In this document: in pieces, positions 46,940 to 59,699 of the stretch
Position numbering within the stretch: the first letter of the stretch is position 1
Layout of the letters: every line of letters starts with the position of its first letter
Origin: Melanocharis versteri
Taxonomy: Eukaryota; Chordata; Aves; Passeriformes; Melanocharitidae
NCBI GenBank assembly: GCA_013397845.1
Contig: VZTG01010609.1
Span: 408,134 to 472,133, forward strand
Reading direction: 5' to 3'
DNA: 64,000 nt
Program-made: the position numbers and the translations under genes
Notes under the pieces: generated by a model
What the model saw: the letters and a program-made list of their open reading frames with translations, nothing else
Told to the model about the DNA's origin: nothing
Database searches by the model: none

Positions 46940-48910
46940 AGCAGGACTGCTGCTGCTGACACAGCGAGGCTTTGGAGCTCCTGCATACATCACTGCAAAC
47001 CGTGGATATTTGTCACCTCTGTGCTTTCGGGCACGCTAATTTTTACTCAGGAACACGTGAAATGTCTGAAGGTAGGAATCTCATCCTTCAGTTTCCCCAA
47101 TTATAAAGTAAAGATAATTTTCATGTTGCCGAATGCTGCGATTGTTTAAGTTACCTTGAGATTTGTAGACCAAATACATCAAAAAACCACAAAGTATTTC
47201 CTTGTTCAGTATATGCTGCATTAAGGAGCTGTACATTGGTGCACAGATAGTTAAAAGAAAAACTGTAGCTTTGAGCAAGTGCATATGCAATTTCTGTAGA
47301 CAACTGCCATTATCCTGTGAGGCACAAGTATTGCCAAATTATTAAACTAATTACAGATATTAAACTAAATATCAGTCTTCAAACCCTCTGTTGTCTTTTT
47401 TTCTTCCTTTGAAGGCTTTTTATTATTTTTTTATTACTGTGGATACCTATAAAACTTTTAATTTGAATAATTTAGAAATTTGCATTTAATTTTATTATAT
47501 TTCTTTTCATGTTACTGCAGTGTTGTCTTTGGGCTTTTAATTGATTTTTTTGTTATTGTCAAACACTTTGAAACTTCTGAAATGAACTGCATGAAAAGAA
47601 TAAATAATGACCCAGTCTTAAGAGAAAACCAGCAATATTTTATTAAAGAGAATCTTTCACAGAATTAAATTCTGTGATTTTAGTATTTTCTGAGCAATTA
47701 CAGTAGCGTGTGTAGCAGATCTTATGGAAGTAACATATCTGCATCTGTAGAGCAGGCATAGAAAATGCTGCAAATACATGCCTTTGATCTAAGTGACAGA
47801 AATAAATTTGCTGGGGACACGGTAGCATTAAGAATGTTTAAACTGACCCATATTGCTTGAAGTGCAGGTAGAGTAGTTCTCCTTTTGATCAGGCCATTTG
47901 ATTTAAAGTATAAATAAAATTAAGTCATATGCATAATACGCGTAATATAATTTGGCACATTAACTCTTACAGATGGAGGTTAATATTTTATCTATCCCCT
48001 ATTTTTTTCCTGTTCTGCAGTTAAATTTATCACGAGTCTGCAGGCATGACTTGCTGCTACATGTGGACACGAACAATTAAGTTTTCAGTCAGAAATGCAG
48101 TGAGAGACTCCGATCCAACTGCACTCACTAAGCCTTTTGGTAGCTGCATTGATAAGGCAGAAAGAAGTTCATGTGCAAGAAATCTGAAGTGAAGGTGCAA
48201 ATCTCATGCTTGGCTGGTATTTTGTTATCTAGGAATAAGTTGATCCTGAGTGGCATCAGAGCAGCTTTACTCTCAGTGTTTCTGTTTCTTTTAAAACTAT
48301 CCTAAATCTTTTGGACCCTTATCATTACAGGGAACTCGAATTTGTTAATGTTGTGATTCAAGTTACCATTTCATAAGGTTTTAAGCAATTTTTCAGAAAG
48401 TGTTCATTAATATTCAAAGCTTTTTATAAAAGTCATAGATTTGTGCCTAACACTCAATAAGACACATTTTTGTTGCTTTTTATAGATCTGGAAGTTGGAG
48501 ATGTGCTTTCTACTTTAAAGCAGTCACGAATGCCTTAAATCATTATCATAAAATTAGAATATTGAAAATACCATCAAACTTGTGTTAAGTTTTTTTCTGC
48601 ATATCCAAAGGCCCTATGATTCTAAAATAAATTGAATATAAAATAATGAAATAATCAGTCATTTTTTTCAGTTAATCATTAATTCACTGTAATTGATTTT
48701 GAGCACAGCATACTGCTATGTGTACTCCTTGTTTGAATAGTGCAAGGGTTGGCCATCTAGGTATGTACAGAGCTGTAATATTTTAATCTCCCTGGAGAAA
48801 GGAGGCAGACTAAATGTAAGATGACTGTTGTCAGACTGCTGAGTGAAATCTGACATGTTTAAAGAAGATGCTTCCATTGTCTGACCTTTCAGATGGTAAC
48901 TTCTGAACCA
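46940..48910. other. non-coding stretch, nothing recognised
   Basis: A strong acceptor on plus before 48021 leads to a stop after 19 codons and has no donor. No other supportable element. Confidence 0.35.
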
Positions 48911-48918
48911 CTTCTTAC

Positions 48919-48956
48919 CTATTGAGATACCCAGCATGTAGAGCTCCCACTCAACA
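48919..48956 (-). CDS. small exon-like interval, unidentified
   Basis: On minus, an acceptor-like AATCTGACAG and a good donor (AATAG|GTAAGA) enclose 38 bp, open in one frame as VEWELYMLGISI, entered with one base and left with one base. The exit phase matches the entry phase of the 46891 version of the next minus-strand candidate. Very short, hence weak. Confidence 0.17.
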
Positions 48957-48959
48957 CTG

Positions 48960-51900
48960 TCAGATTATGGAGCTTTCAGTTTTTTCATTTTATCAGAGCA
49001 CTCACAGTACATTGGGTTTGAGCTTAAACACGTGTGTTAGAAGTTTTCAGGCTTTTTCTGTGCCTGCAAGACCTGGATGCTGTCCCAGGGGATAATTCAG
49101 GACAGGAATCTCTTGTGACCAACTGTCTAAAGAGCCTACTGAGTCCAACTGCATACTTGACTAAATGGCTGTGGGGGGTTGCATTCAGGAAATTATTCCT
49201 CCAGCAATTCCAGTGCTCAGTAGGCTGTAGGGCTGCAGGACTGCTGCTGTTCTCCACCTCTTTGCCACCTTTTGCCTGTGTGACAGGGTGTGCGTGTGCG
49301 TATGTCTAGGCACAGTGTTGAATTTTGTAGGCTTGCCATGTTAGAAATTTGTGCAAACGCTCCAAGTGAAGAGGATACAGCCTTTATTGGAACAATTTAA
49401 GTACACTCATTAGCCTAGTGGAGTCATGGAAGTGTGTTTATGGGGACGGGACTGCAGCAGTGTCAATGCGAGTTTGTTGTGAAGATATTTTGAATTATTT
49501 TTTGATTAATGATATACAGGCCCCAAAGAAATAAAAAAAAAACTAATACTGGAGATACAAAACTGCGTTGCTGAAAGAATTATCAGAGTGATACAGGAAG
49601 AGATTCTTGTATAAGACTTGATTTGTAATTATGGATCATAGGATCCTGTCTGTACTCGGTTCTTAAATACATAATTCATGAGTAAAGCCTGAGTAAGTTT
49701 TTCAGCCAGTAAAAACAACAGTGAAATGGGAATTTAGGGGATTACAAGCACAATAAATTTGATGAACAGTTATAGCTTTTCAGTCTTTTTCTCCTTTAAT
49801 GGAAGAGAGAGAAAGAAGTTCTTACAACCTAAAAAGTCAAGTAGTCGTAATTCCACTTGAGAGCTTTTATGGGAAGGTGCAGTTAGACACAAAGCTTAGA
49901 GTAAGCAAAACTTAGGTGAGATTTAGTTTAGTAGATATGATAATCTGAAATCTCATCGTGTTTAAACCGCAGAAGCCAATGAAGGAAAGCTCCCAAAAAT
50001 TTGAGGCAAAATTTCCACTGCTTCTTCACAATGACGTATTTGCTTGATGCTTTTCCATAGGCTGAAAGAACTTCCATACTGGTTTTATCAGTTTTCAGTA
50101 CCCATTGATGTTCAGAACTCCTCAGTCCTCGCTCAGAGTTGGTTGTACATTGCATGCATGCTATAGAGAGATAAAATTCTAACTATAAATGTGGTGTACG
50201 CTTGATTACTTTTCAAAAATAACGAATATAAAGTGTATTGCTTCAGAAAAGCCTCTCTTATGAGATTAGTCAAGTGCAGTGATGACAATTTCCTTAACGA
50301 TCAAGAAACTTTACAGTGAGCTGGGAAGAAAGATGTGGGATAGTGAAGCACAGATGAATGAAAAAACTTGGAAAAAGTTTGTTGAAATTCACAACCTTTT
50401 TTCTTGGTGTTTTGTCAGAAGCATGGAATGAAAAAAATAAAATTCGTTTCACAAGCTAAAATACTGATTAGACCAGCCAAAAATTAAGCGATTAAAATTG
50501 TGCTTTAGAATCTCAAATCAATAACTCATTTGTCAAAAAGAATTTGAAAAATGCAAATCTTGCTTGAAATTTTTCTGAAAGAATCAAAAGAAAAGAGGAA
50601 AAATGGGGAGAATGGAAAGCAATAGGTGAGTATCTCTTCATATTTGAGAATGGATGGCTTGAATATTTCCTGAAAGTCTTCAGAAGTCTTTTTAAAAGCT
50701 TCAGATGTCAAAATGGAAACACCTGAAGGCCTATTATCAAAATAATAGCCTCTGCAGTCTGTGAACTTGGATAAAGAAAAATGACTCATCTCCAATGATA
50801 GGGGACTGATGGATTCCACTGGCAGACAGTGACTTGTGTGACATGACTAGATAATAAAGGCTTCTATAAACTCCTTTGCCTATTTAAGGGCCTAAAAATG
50901 AATTTTGAATCACAGGCCAAGATCAGGCACCCAGAGATGGATTCCTTGCTATTTTTAAGAACTCTTGAGACTTCAGCTGTGGATGGTATCTATGCACACT
51001 CTTTGCTTAAGTGGTAAAATATTCTGTCCTCTTTAGTGAACAAGGGAATAGCTATTCCTGTAATTTTTAATATAAGCTTAGAAAGTGTAACTGACAGTGA
51101 TAACCTCAGTGAACCATCCTGGAGACTACAGGTATTCATTAAATAATAATCATTCTTTGTAGTGCATTAGCACAAGGAACCTTAGCAATGGACAATGAAG
51201 CTGCCCTTCCAGTTAGTAAAAAAACCTCCCCTGGCAGAAAGACCTTCCAACTTAAATTTTCAATGTGACACAACAGCTGGATATAGGAACTTACAGAGCA
51301 GGTAAAATGCTATAGGGGTCTTTTTGGTAGTATTTAATATTTAGCTCATAACACAGAGGTCTTCAAGAGTATTCCACAGATTTTAAAGTATGAGAGTGTG
51401 ATTAAAAAGAAAGGTAGGCGGTTATGGATTTCAAAGAGAAATTCAGCCTGCTGGATTCATTGTATTCATGTGAGATCAAGTAACGTATCAAGCTCTTTTG
51501 TATTAACTGAGTAAGTATTTTATTCGGAATAATTACAGTATTGTTTTACAAACATTAAAAGGCTTGCTAAAAGCTATGTCATTCATTATTATCCTTAAAA
51601 ATATTGATATTAGGTCTTTGGAATAATTACAAACAGCAATTCTTCATAAGATAAATGGGTAGGATTAAAAATAAGCACATACAAAGCTATTCATCAATTA
51701 AATAAATCAGCCCATGCTATGAAAACTCCATGAAAAGATACCTTAGAGATTTAGTTAATATCAAGGCATTACTTATTACAGGAATGTTGATTGTTTGGAC
51801 ACAATGAGAAGGAAATCTTAGAAGTATTTTCTAGATAAGACTAAGGCTTATTTTCTTTTTAGAATACAGGGAAAATAGTATGGACACCAAGACAATGTGA

Positions 51901-54900
51901 TCTTTTTTTTTAGAGTGACTCTAATATATCTGTGTGAAAAGCCAGATGATCCTGTATAATAGCATACAGACATAGGATGAAATCGTGTCTGTCATGCGTT
52001 GTATTCTCCCAACACCACGCTCACCCCAAAAAGCCTTCCAAACCCACCACCCTTTAGTCTTCAGATGTTTCATTTTGTGGTCCTGTTTAGGGTATTTCTT
52101 ACTTAAAAATCTGCTGCCTTTGGAAAGCAGAGATGCAGGTCTTTTTCGCCAGGAGTATCAGAGATAAGTAGGTCCAGCTGTAGGCACTGCAGTGATGTCC
52201 AGCCGTCTCCAAGTCTTCAGAGACCAAGTCAGTGTTAAGAAAAGCGTGCAACATGTCTGAGTTGTTTGTGTGTTGTGGAGCTTGAGAAGGTGAACAAATA
52301 TTATTAGCCTGGGTGGCTATGACTGACCAGACAGCATTTATCACCTTCAGCAGTATTTTGCCTTGTCAATGTATCAGCCCTCTCAAATGTGCTGAGGGAA
52401 CTGGTGCTGCAGTGACACCATGTGAAAGAGAGATGAGAAAAATGGTAGCTGAGGAGGAGCCAAGGGCCACCTCCAGCTTTCCTGCACAGTGTGACACCCA
52501 CACTGGGTCCTCTCTGTCCCTCAACACTTCACTATCCTTTCTGCTATTGTGTCCCAGACTCCAGTTATCTCTAGGGAATGCAGAGGAGTCTCACCAAGGC
52601 CCTCTTGGCACATTGTCTGCAGAGAATCTTCAGACACCAAACTTCCTGTGCTGAGCAGCCTGTGAAGAGAGTTACACATTCACTTGAGATAGAAACCAGA
52701 TCTCTTACCTGAGCAAACAGAACACTAAGCTGGAAAGTCGGAGAGCTTAGTGTGCTGTGGCAGATTACCCTCATTATCACTGCAGGGTTAGTAAATTATA
52801 AATGTCTACCCATTAGGAGAGGAAAACTCACACTTAAACACAAGCTCTGTTATTTCTGCTGGGCTTGCTATTATTCTATTATTTCTAATCCTGTAAACAA
52901 TAATATTTCAAAAGTAAAATATGTTCACAGTGCATGTGACTTTACGAAGCAGCATCTTCAGCTACATATAAACAGCAGTACATGAGCAATTCCAGCCTGT
53001 CGAGTCTGAGTATGTACTCACTGCACGCAGCCTCCAAGCTGAAAGAGACCAAAATTTAAGTCAGAAATGCGTCACTTCCCCATATCCATTCTCCAGCTCA
53101 GTTCTAACGGGATTGAAAGACAGCTGCATAACGTGGAAGGCCTGTGGTGTGCGTGTTGTGGGGAGCAGGGCTGGGGGGAATGCTGATGGAGCTTTTCTTC
53201 CTGCAGTGTGTGCCCTGGCAAAGTGTCTGCCATGAAGTATGTGTTCGCTGAAAGGTCTGCAGAGTCACCTATATATGTCTAAACAAGGATATAAATAGAA
53301 AAGCAGGTTAGGTAGTGTGTGCAGGCTTTATTCGGAAAAAAACCACCAAAAATCAAACAGACTGAAAACAAAAAAAGCTTTTCATTGTCTCTAGCCTGAT
53401 GCTGGCCAAGTTCCAGATAGATCCCTACTGCTGGCTGAAATTAGAGCTGTGTCAGACTACACTAAATTGTGTCTGGTTGCCTGTAGCCCTGGATGGCTCT
53501 TCTGAGAGCTACAGGTCATCCAGATTTGGGAGTGTCCATTTTCTTTTGCTTGGCCTCATTCCCCACATTGATGCCTAAGAGATAGGATGATGTAAGAGTC
53601 ATTTTGAGATCCTAGGCAACCTGAAAAGCTGCCTGCGACTTTACCTTTTCCGGTGAGAAAGACCTTTGGTTGGCAATGGTACACTTGGATTTTCTTTTGC
53701 ATTTCCAGATTAATAATATTGGCTTAAAATATGCAGTGAGGATGAGTTAATTCTTGATTTCCATAAACATATAATACATTTTTAATGTACACATTTACAT
53801 AAAGATAAAAACCCCCACCTTCTTCCTTAATGTAAGGGACTTTTGTTGATGTCTGATAATCTAGATTACCATAAAAAAGCTCATAAAAATTCCCTTACGT
53901 GATGAAAACATATGAAAAAGTATTCCAGGAAATATACCTTGTTTCTTTGAGAATCTGGACCTACAAAATCTGTCCTAAGAATATACAACTTTGAGAATAG
54001 ATTGAAGTCTGAGAGGCAAATCAAGACCCTACCTTCTGCAAAGATTGATTTTAGGCTGCATTTTTCTTCATGTCTTCTGTAATATACCTAAATTCACTGT
54101 TATATAATCAGGGTGATTTGAGTTTTGAATGCTGCAAAAAATGAGTAAAACCTCTGTGTCTTTGCTTACTTTACGTTTTCAGTTTTTCTTGTGACAAGTA
54201 AAATAACTACGTAAAATGTCATCCTGGCAGAACACAAGCATACTGTTGTGTGATGGGATCACAGTCAGCAGTCTTGGCTTTACATTTTTGAATCTGATTG
54301 TGCGCAGCTCAAAATACAGGTTTATTAGGAATCATCAATCCCAGTTTATGCAAAGAGCAGACAGTTCCTTTATGGTGGAGCCTGCCTGCTAGTCTGTTAC
54401 ACAGCTGGGTATAGCTGAAGAACGAGTAGGAGACAAATTAGGAAGTTTGATTCTTGAAGTAACTGGAAACATCCAAAAATATTCTCCATATGTCAGGCCA
54501 TTAACCAGAGCAAAGGCAGTACAAAGCGCATTCTTCCGAGAAGCCTGGCTCCTGAAGACATCTCCTATGTCTTCTGGAAGGAGCGTGCTGCTCTCTGAAC
54601 TTCTCTGGAGATCTGTGCTGCTGCTAACGATGGCGTGAGCTTGTGTGAAGGCAGAAGGGTCCTGCCAGCCCTCAGCTCAGGAGAGCTGGCCTCTGCATTC
54701 TGCTTCATCCATTCAGCCTGCTCAAAAAGCCCCGCACCATCCTGCCCCACACTGCAGGAGCTGGGTGTTTGATGTCCATTTAATTTCATTACGTCTTAAT
54801 GCCTAATAACATCCTAATAACCTTACCATTTGTACTCTAGCTTGTACAACTTCTATTTTGTGTTTTTCATCTCTGGTTGTGAGTTGTTCTGTTGATATGG

Positions 54901-57900
54901 CTCATAAATAAGCTGTTAGCAACATGAAATTAGGTAGGCACTAGGACTGCTTATTTCTACAGCGTGTAAAGGAATTCTGTAGAAATAGCTCTTATGTAGA
55001 TGTTAAACTAAATGCTGATAGTTCTCACCTTTTATTTTTAATATCTGGTAGCTCACTGCAAGATGTTCCTGTAGAAATTGGGAGTTAAAATGTGGAATTA
55101 ACTTTTTCCTACTATAGAAATGGCATAAAAAATATTAGAAATACTTAATGCTGTCAATGATACGAATAAAGAATTAGGAAAGAGGAAAAATACTAAAAGC
55201 TCTTCCAGCTCCTGTTCTGCCAATTCATCAGTATATCCTTTATTACACTTACAATGCTTTGTCCAAATTCTAGGAGATGTAATTTCCATCAAAGATTTTT
55301 CCAAAATCCAGAACTTATTATCAGAGAAAATTTCTTCTCTATGTTTTCACTTTCTTTTCACTATACTACTAGCTGTACTTCTAGAGTATCACTCACAATG
55401 AAGTAATAATTTTCTTTCCAATTCTTCTGTCCACAAAAATCCATCATTGTGTTGCATTCGTCGTATTTCCTTGGGTGTTTACTTCTCAGTGTTTAAGATA
55501 TGAAGACAAATTTTCTGGCTGTATTAAGGTATTCTGTGATGTTTTGCTACAAAAAAAATCTACAAGGTTTACCATGAGGATGTTCCCAAGATGAGGAAAC
55601 ATCCTTTTGGAATGCCTGAACAGCAGATTACATTGTATACAGTTGATATGCATCTTCATTTCTTTCTAGATCAGCACTTTTTATCTATTACTTACTGAAT
55701 GAACCTTGATCAGCTGTAAAACTATCCTGAATTTCTCACTGAGTTCCCAGGCAACCAGACGGCTTTTTGAAATCTGTGTATTTTCACTAATCCCCTGGAA
55801 CAGGTCTCTTTCCTGTCTGGTGTTCACAGAACATACAGAGGTCATGTCTCCTGAGTATTTCACGTGCACACAATTCCTTTTTCCATATGTTTTTTAATAA
55901 AACAAGATGTGGATTTTGAAGCTAGTACTCTGAGAGTTTTTGTTGTATGAAAAGGCCTTCGTTAAAGATAATATTTAATTTTTATTATAAACTTGCATTT
56001 TGCAAAGATATTTTTGCTGTTTCTTCTCTGAGTATTCTGTGTGTTATAGATGGCAAATTGATTGACTCCTGGGTAGTTTGTTTTCATTTATCCAGAATTC
56101 GTACTATTGATGACAACTCCGAAGGTCCATCAACAGTCTGGCGATAATACTGCACAATACTACTACATTTTCTGTCAAACAAAACAGCATTTACATCATG
56201 AGGCCAGAGAGAAGGCCAGTTTTAGAACAATACAGATTTTTTTTCTTCAAATAGATTATATCTTCAGTTCCTTATTTCATTGTTGTGTTTCTAAAGGTGG
56301 AGGAAGTAACATAGTAACACATATAGTTGTGTTTGCCCGAGAGAGTAAATTCCTAAACTTGCTCCTTCAGAAAAGTCAGACATAATGTCTAGGGTAGAAG
56401 TTAAAAATGACTCTGTGTGATAAAACTAAGGCACTTGACCAAAAGTCTATCTTTAAATAACCTCTTGAATGATCCCTAAATAAACAGTGGTTCTGTAAAT
56501 TAATCTGTATAAAAGTACAAACGTGTAAGTTATAATATGGCTACTTTACATGTGTTGTCCAGTGTCTTGTGGACATTTTAGTGCTGCTGTGTCTGGAAAC
56601 CCTGAAAGAAAGAACAATTCAATCTATTTCTGAACACAGGGATCCTAACATCTTAATAGGGCTGTGAAATCACGTGCAATCAAACAACAAATCCTTCAAA
56701 AAGTTATTTGTTGTTCTTGGACACAATAAATGACTTTTTCAGAACCGGCAGGTTTTCAAGTGAACTAGGACAAAGGGTTAAGTGTGCAAAATCAGAGATG
56801 CTTACACCGGTGTTTTATGGGATAATGATCTTTCTTCAAGTCTGATAAAACATTTATGGAGTTGCTATGAGCTCACCATAATGTTACTAATGTAGCTGAT
56901 AGTCAAAGAAGAAACAGACTAACAAGGGAACTAACCATTGTCCTTGAGCAACTATATTGTACTGTCTGAATTCCAGATACTTGGTAAATGATCTATGAAG
57001 CTGTTCCTAATTATTTTATGGAGTTATCTATAGCTTTAATCGGGAAATTAATTAGTGCTATAGCTGTATATTTGTGTAATGTAAGATATCCTTTTCCCTA
57101 TTCCCATGTAGAGGCGAGTGATTACAACTTAATGCATGTCTACATGCTTTCAAATTATATTATAATATTGTAGAGCTTTACAGTTTATATTAGATTCCAA
57201 GCAATGCTTCAGTGCCTTCATCTGCCTCCTCAAATGGAGGGCAATCAATGCCTGTGGAAGATGGCTGGAAGGAGATATCACCTCCTCCTTCGTGCCATGG
57301 GTCCTTAGGGGAAGAACTGAATGCAGCTTTAATTGGTGAAAGGAAGGTAAAACTGAAATTAAGTACTAGAAATCTCTGTTAGATTTGATTACTTTTACTA
57401 GAGAAACTCTCTCCCTAGTTCAGCTGCTCTTACTGAGACGAACTTGTCATTGAAGAAATTTATCTCCTTTTGTTAAGTCTGCATTTTTCCATTTGTAATT
57501 TTTGTTAATATCTTCCTTACCAATCCTACAGCATTTGCCTACACAACCATATCAGTGAGAAGGGTTTTCTCTGCTTTTTAAAATGTAACATTGTCCAGTA
57601 TATTTTCACTTTATATCCCACACACACTTCCGATAAAGTAAAAATGCCACCAAAACCAACGAACAAAACCCCAGTTACACAAGACCACCCCAAACATCTG
57701 GAAGCAGAACACCTAATAACAGAACATAAAGAACAGAACATTGATTTTCTGTAATTCACCAGTTGGCATAACAGCAGAAAGCAGAAACTTACTTTCTGAA
57801 TGAATTATCCAATTTTCTTTCCCTCGTCCCTACCCTATTACAGTACAGGTGATTCAAAACTATCGATTTGCATATGCTTGAAGTACACTATTGCCTGAAA

Positions 57901-59405
57901 ACCTTGTGCATTAAGACTAAGCAAAACCACTCTTCCAGTAAACACTGTCTGGGCTACTTAGAATAGACACTGAGCAAGTGAAAGAAGTCTTGTATCAAAA
58001 TTCATCTTAGGTATTTTCTCATAAACTGTGCAATCTTTAGCCATTGAAGTTGTACTGAATCAATAAGAAGCCTTTATTCCTGCCCAAAGGTCTTTTTGGG
58101 ACTACTGCCTAACAATCAGTTTCCAACCAGCCAACTGCTTTTTGGGTTTTTTTAGCACATTAGAAAGTAGCCAATTAAAAGCGGATTCCTGGAGAAAAGA
58201 GGGAAGATAACACCTGCTTAGTAAATGGCATAAAATAACGCTAAAGTAAGGATGTATTTAAAGTGAGAACGTATGAACACAGATGTGCTTTTCTTTATGT
58301 GAATTGCTAATAATGTTTCTAAGACTTTTGGGAAACTTGCCTTTGTTGATCAGTTCATCAAAGAGTTAAAAGAACAAAATTGTGAGAGAGTTTTGCTTCA
58401 CATCAATCATTCGCTTCAGAATTTGAAGATCACTCTTCCCTTTTAATCAGCACATGGAATATATTCTCTTTTCTTGGAGAGGGCAATTTGTTCATTACTA
58501 ATTGAAGTAGACTAATTATAAATGATTAGCATTTGAAGAAGGCTTTTAACTGCTATATAAGACCAGTTCAGTGTGCGTTTCTTCTCTGCACTTCTCGTGA
58601 GTGTAACTTAAAATACATGATTCAATAACGGCCTCAGTATAAAATAGGATTAAATGTACTTATAAGTATTTAGCAGTCATTTCTGCTGGTCTTTAATCCT
58701 AAACCAAATGATGCTAAATATGCAGAATCACAAAAGACAGAAATCAGGTAATTCAGTCTAAACATGCTTGCTTTCTGTGAGATATTCCTACTACTTTTCC
58801 AAGTACCATTTTACTGCAAATACTGTTTCACAAAGAATATTAAAAGTACCTTAAGCTTTTAGGTAAAAATGGAGAGCAATTCAAGATGTAATACTGATCC
58901 TGTAAATCCAGATGAAAAGAGTCACAGAAATCTACACTGAAAAGAATTGGACAGATTTTGTAGTTGCTTGGAGTAGCAGTAACAGTATTGATAGGAGCAT
59001 CAGTTTAGAATGAAACCATTAAAATAAATTACTTCCACACTTACAGATGTCTAGAACAGAAATAGATTTGTTAGCTCCTCGTCCCTCTCCTTGCTGTCTG
59101 GTTATGACAATAGATTCTCTATTATTCTTCATAGTTTTCAGCCTGTGAACATGAATGTGACCTCTGCCTTTAGAATAACTCATGTTTGCAAGGCTAGGAC
59201 AGGGAGAAGAGAAAAGGGAAGAAATGAAGTGACTTTTTGCTAGAAGCCCTTCTAGGAGACCGATTTTTCTCTTGGTGAAAGGGTTTTTCACTTGACTTCT
59301 ATTTCATCCTGTGCAACTTGCTTCAGTTCTCCAGACTCTATCTTCTTTGTGAAGGCCTCTATCTCTATAAAAATTCCTTATAATTCTGCCTCTCCTTCTC
59401 ATGAC
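48960..59405. other. long non-coding stretch, nothing recognised
   Basis: About 10 kb without a transposon, RNA or exon that I can support. Scattered donor-like sites exist (for example a CTCAG|GTAAGA on minus near 52706 and AATAG|GTGAGT on plus near 50626), but the enclosed intervals are 21-46 bp. Open frames are 60-113 codons and unremarkable. Confidence 0.35.
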
Positions 59406-59414
59406 ACATTTTAG

Positions 59415-59694
59415 GAGCAACTTCAAACGTGAACAAGGACCAGTCTTGAACATGAACAAGGAGCTGCAACCAGGTGCCCCCCGCCACGAGAACATCCCTA
59501 CACAGCATCATAAATGTAGGATTTGTGTATTTGGCTGTGCCCTGTATGAATGCACCAATGAATATCCCTGCTCAGCTGATCTGAGAGTAAAACAAAATAC
59601 CAGGTGCCAAAAAGTGCAGTGCACAAGAAAAACACAGTCAAGGTATCCTGTAGTCATAGACCTTAACAAGAGTCACTATCAGGTTTTCCCATAA
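59415..59694 (+). CDS. possible terminal exon with Cys-rich peptide, unidentified
   Basis: A good acceptor (TCTCCTTCTCATGACACATTTTAG) leads into a frame entered with one base and open for 92 codons to TAA at 59692-59694. The middle part is Cys-rich with spaced cysteines (CRICVFGCALYEC, then CSADLRVKQNTRCQKVQC) and the rest is polar and basic. No donor is required if terminal; an internal AAG|GTATCC near 59642 is a possible donor. The peptide does not match a family that I can name. An antisense frame (59304-59495) overlaps. Confidence 0.25.
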
Positions 59695-59699
59695 TAAGG

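Noticed and set aside
48021..48082. Strong plus-strand acceptor (TTTTTTTCCTGTTCTGCAG)
   Set aside because: The only open frame ends after 19 codons and there is no donor; likely a decoy.
50582..50625. 44-bp plus-strand interval before GTGAGTAT
   Set aside because: Acceptor is weak, two frames are open and the peptide is Lys/Glu-rich from purine-rich DNA.
52706..52752. Minus-strand 21- or 46-bp interval ending at CTCAG|GTAAGA
   Set aside because: The donor is excellent but the interval is too short to distinguish from chance.
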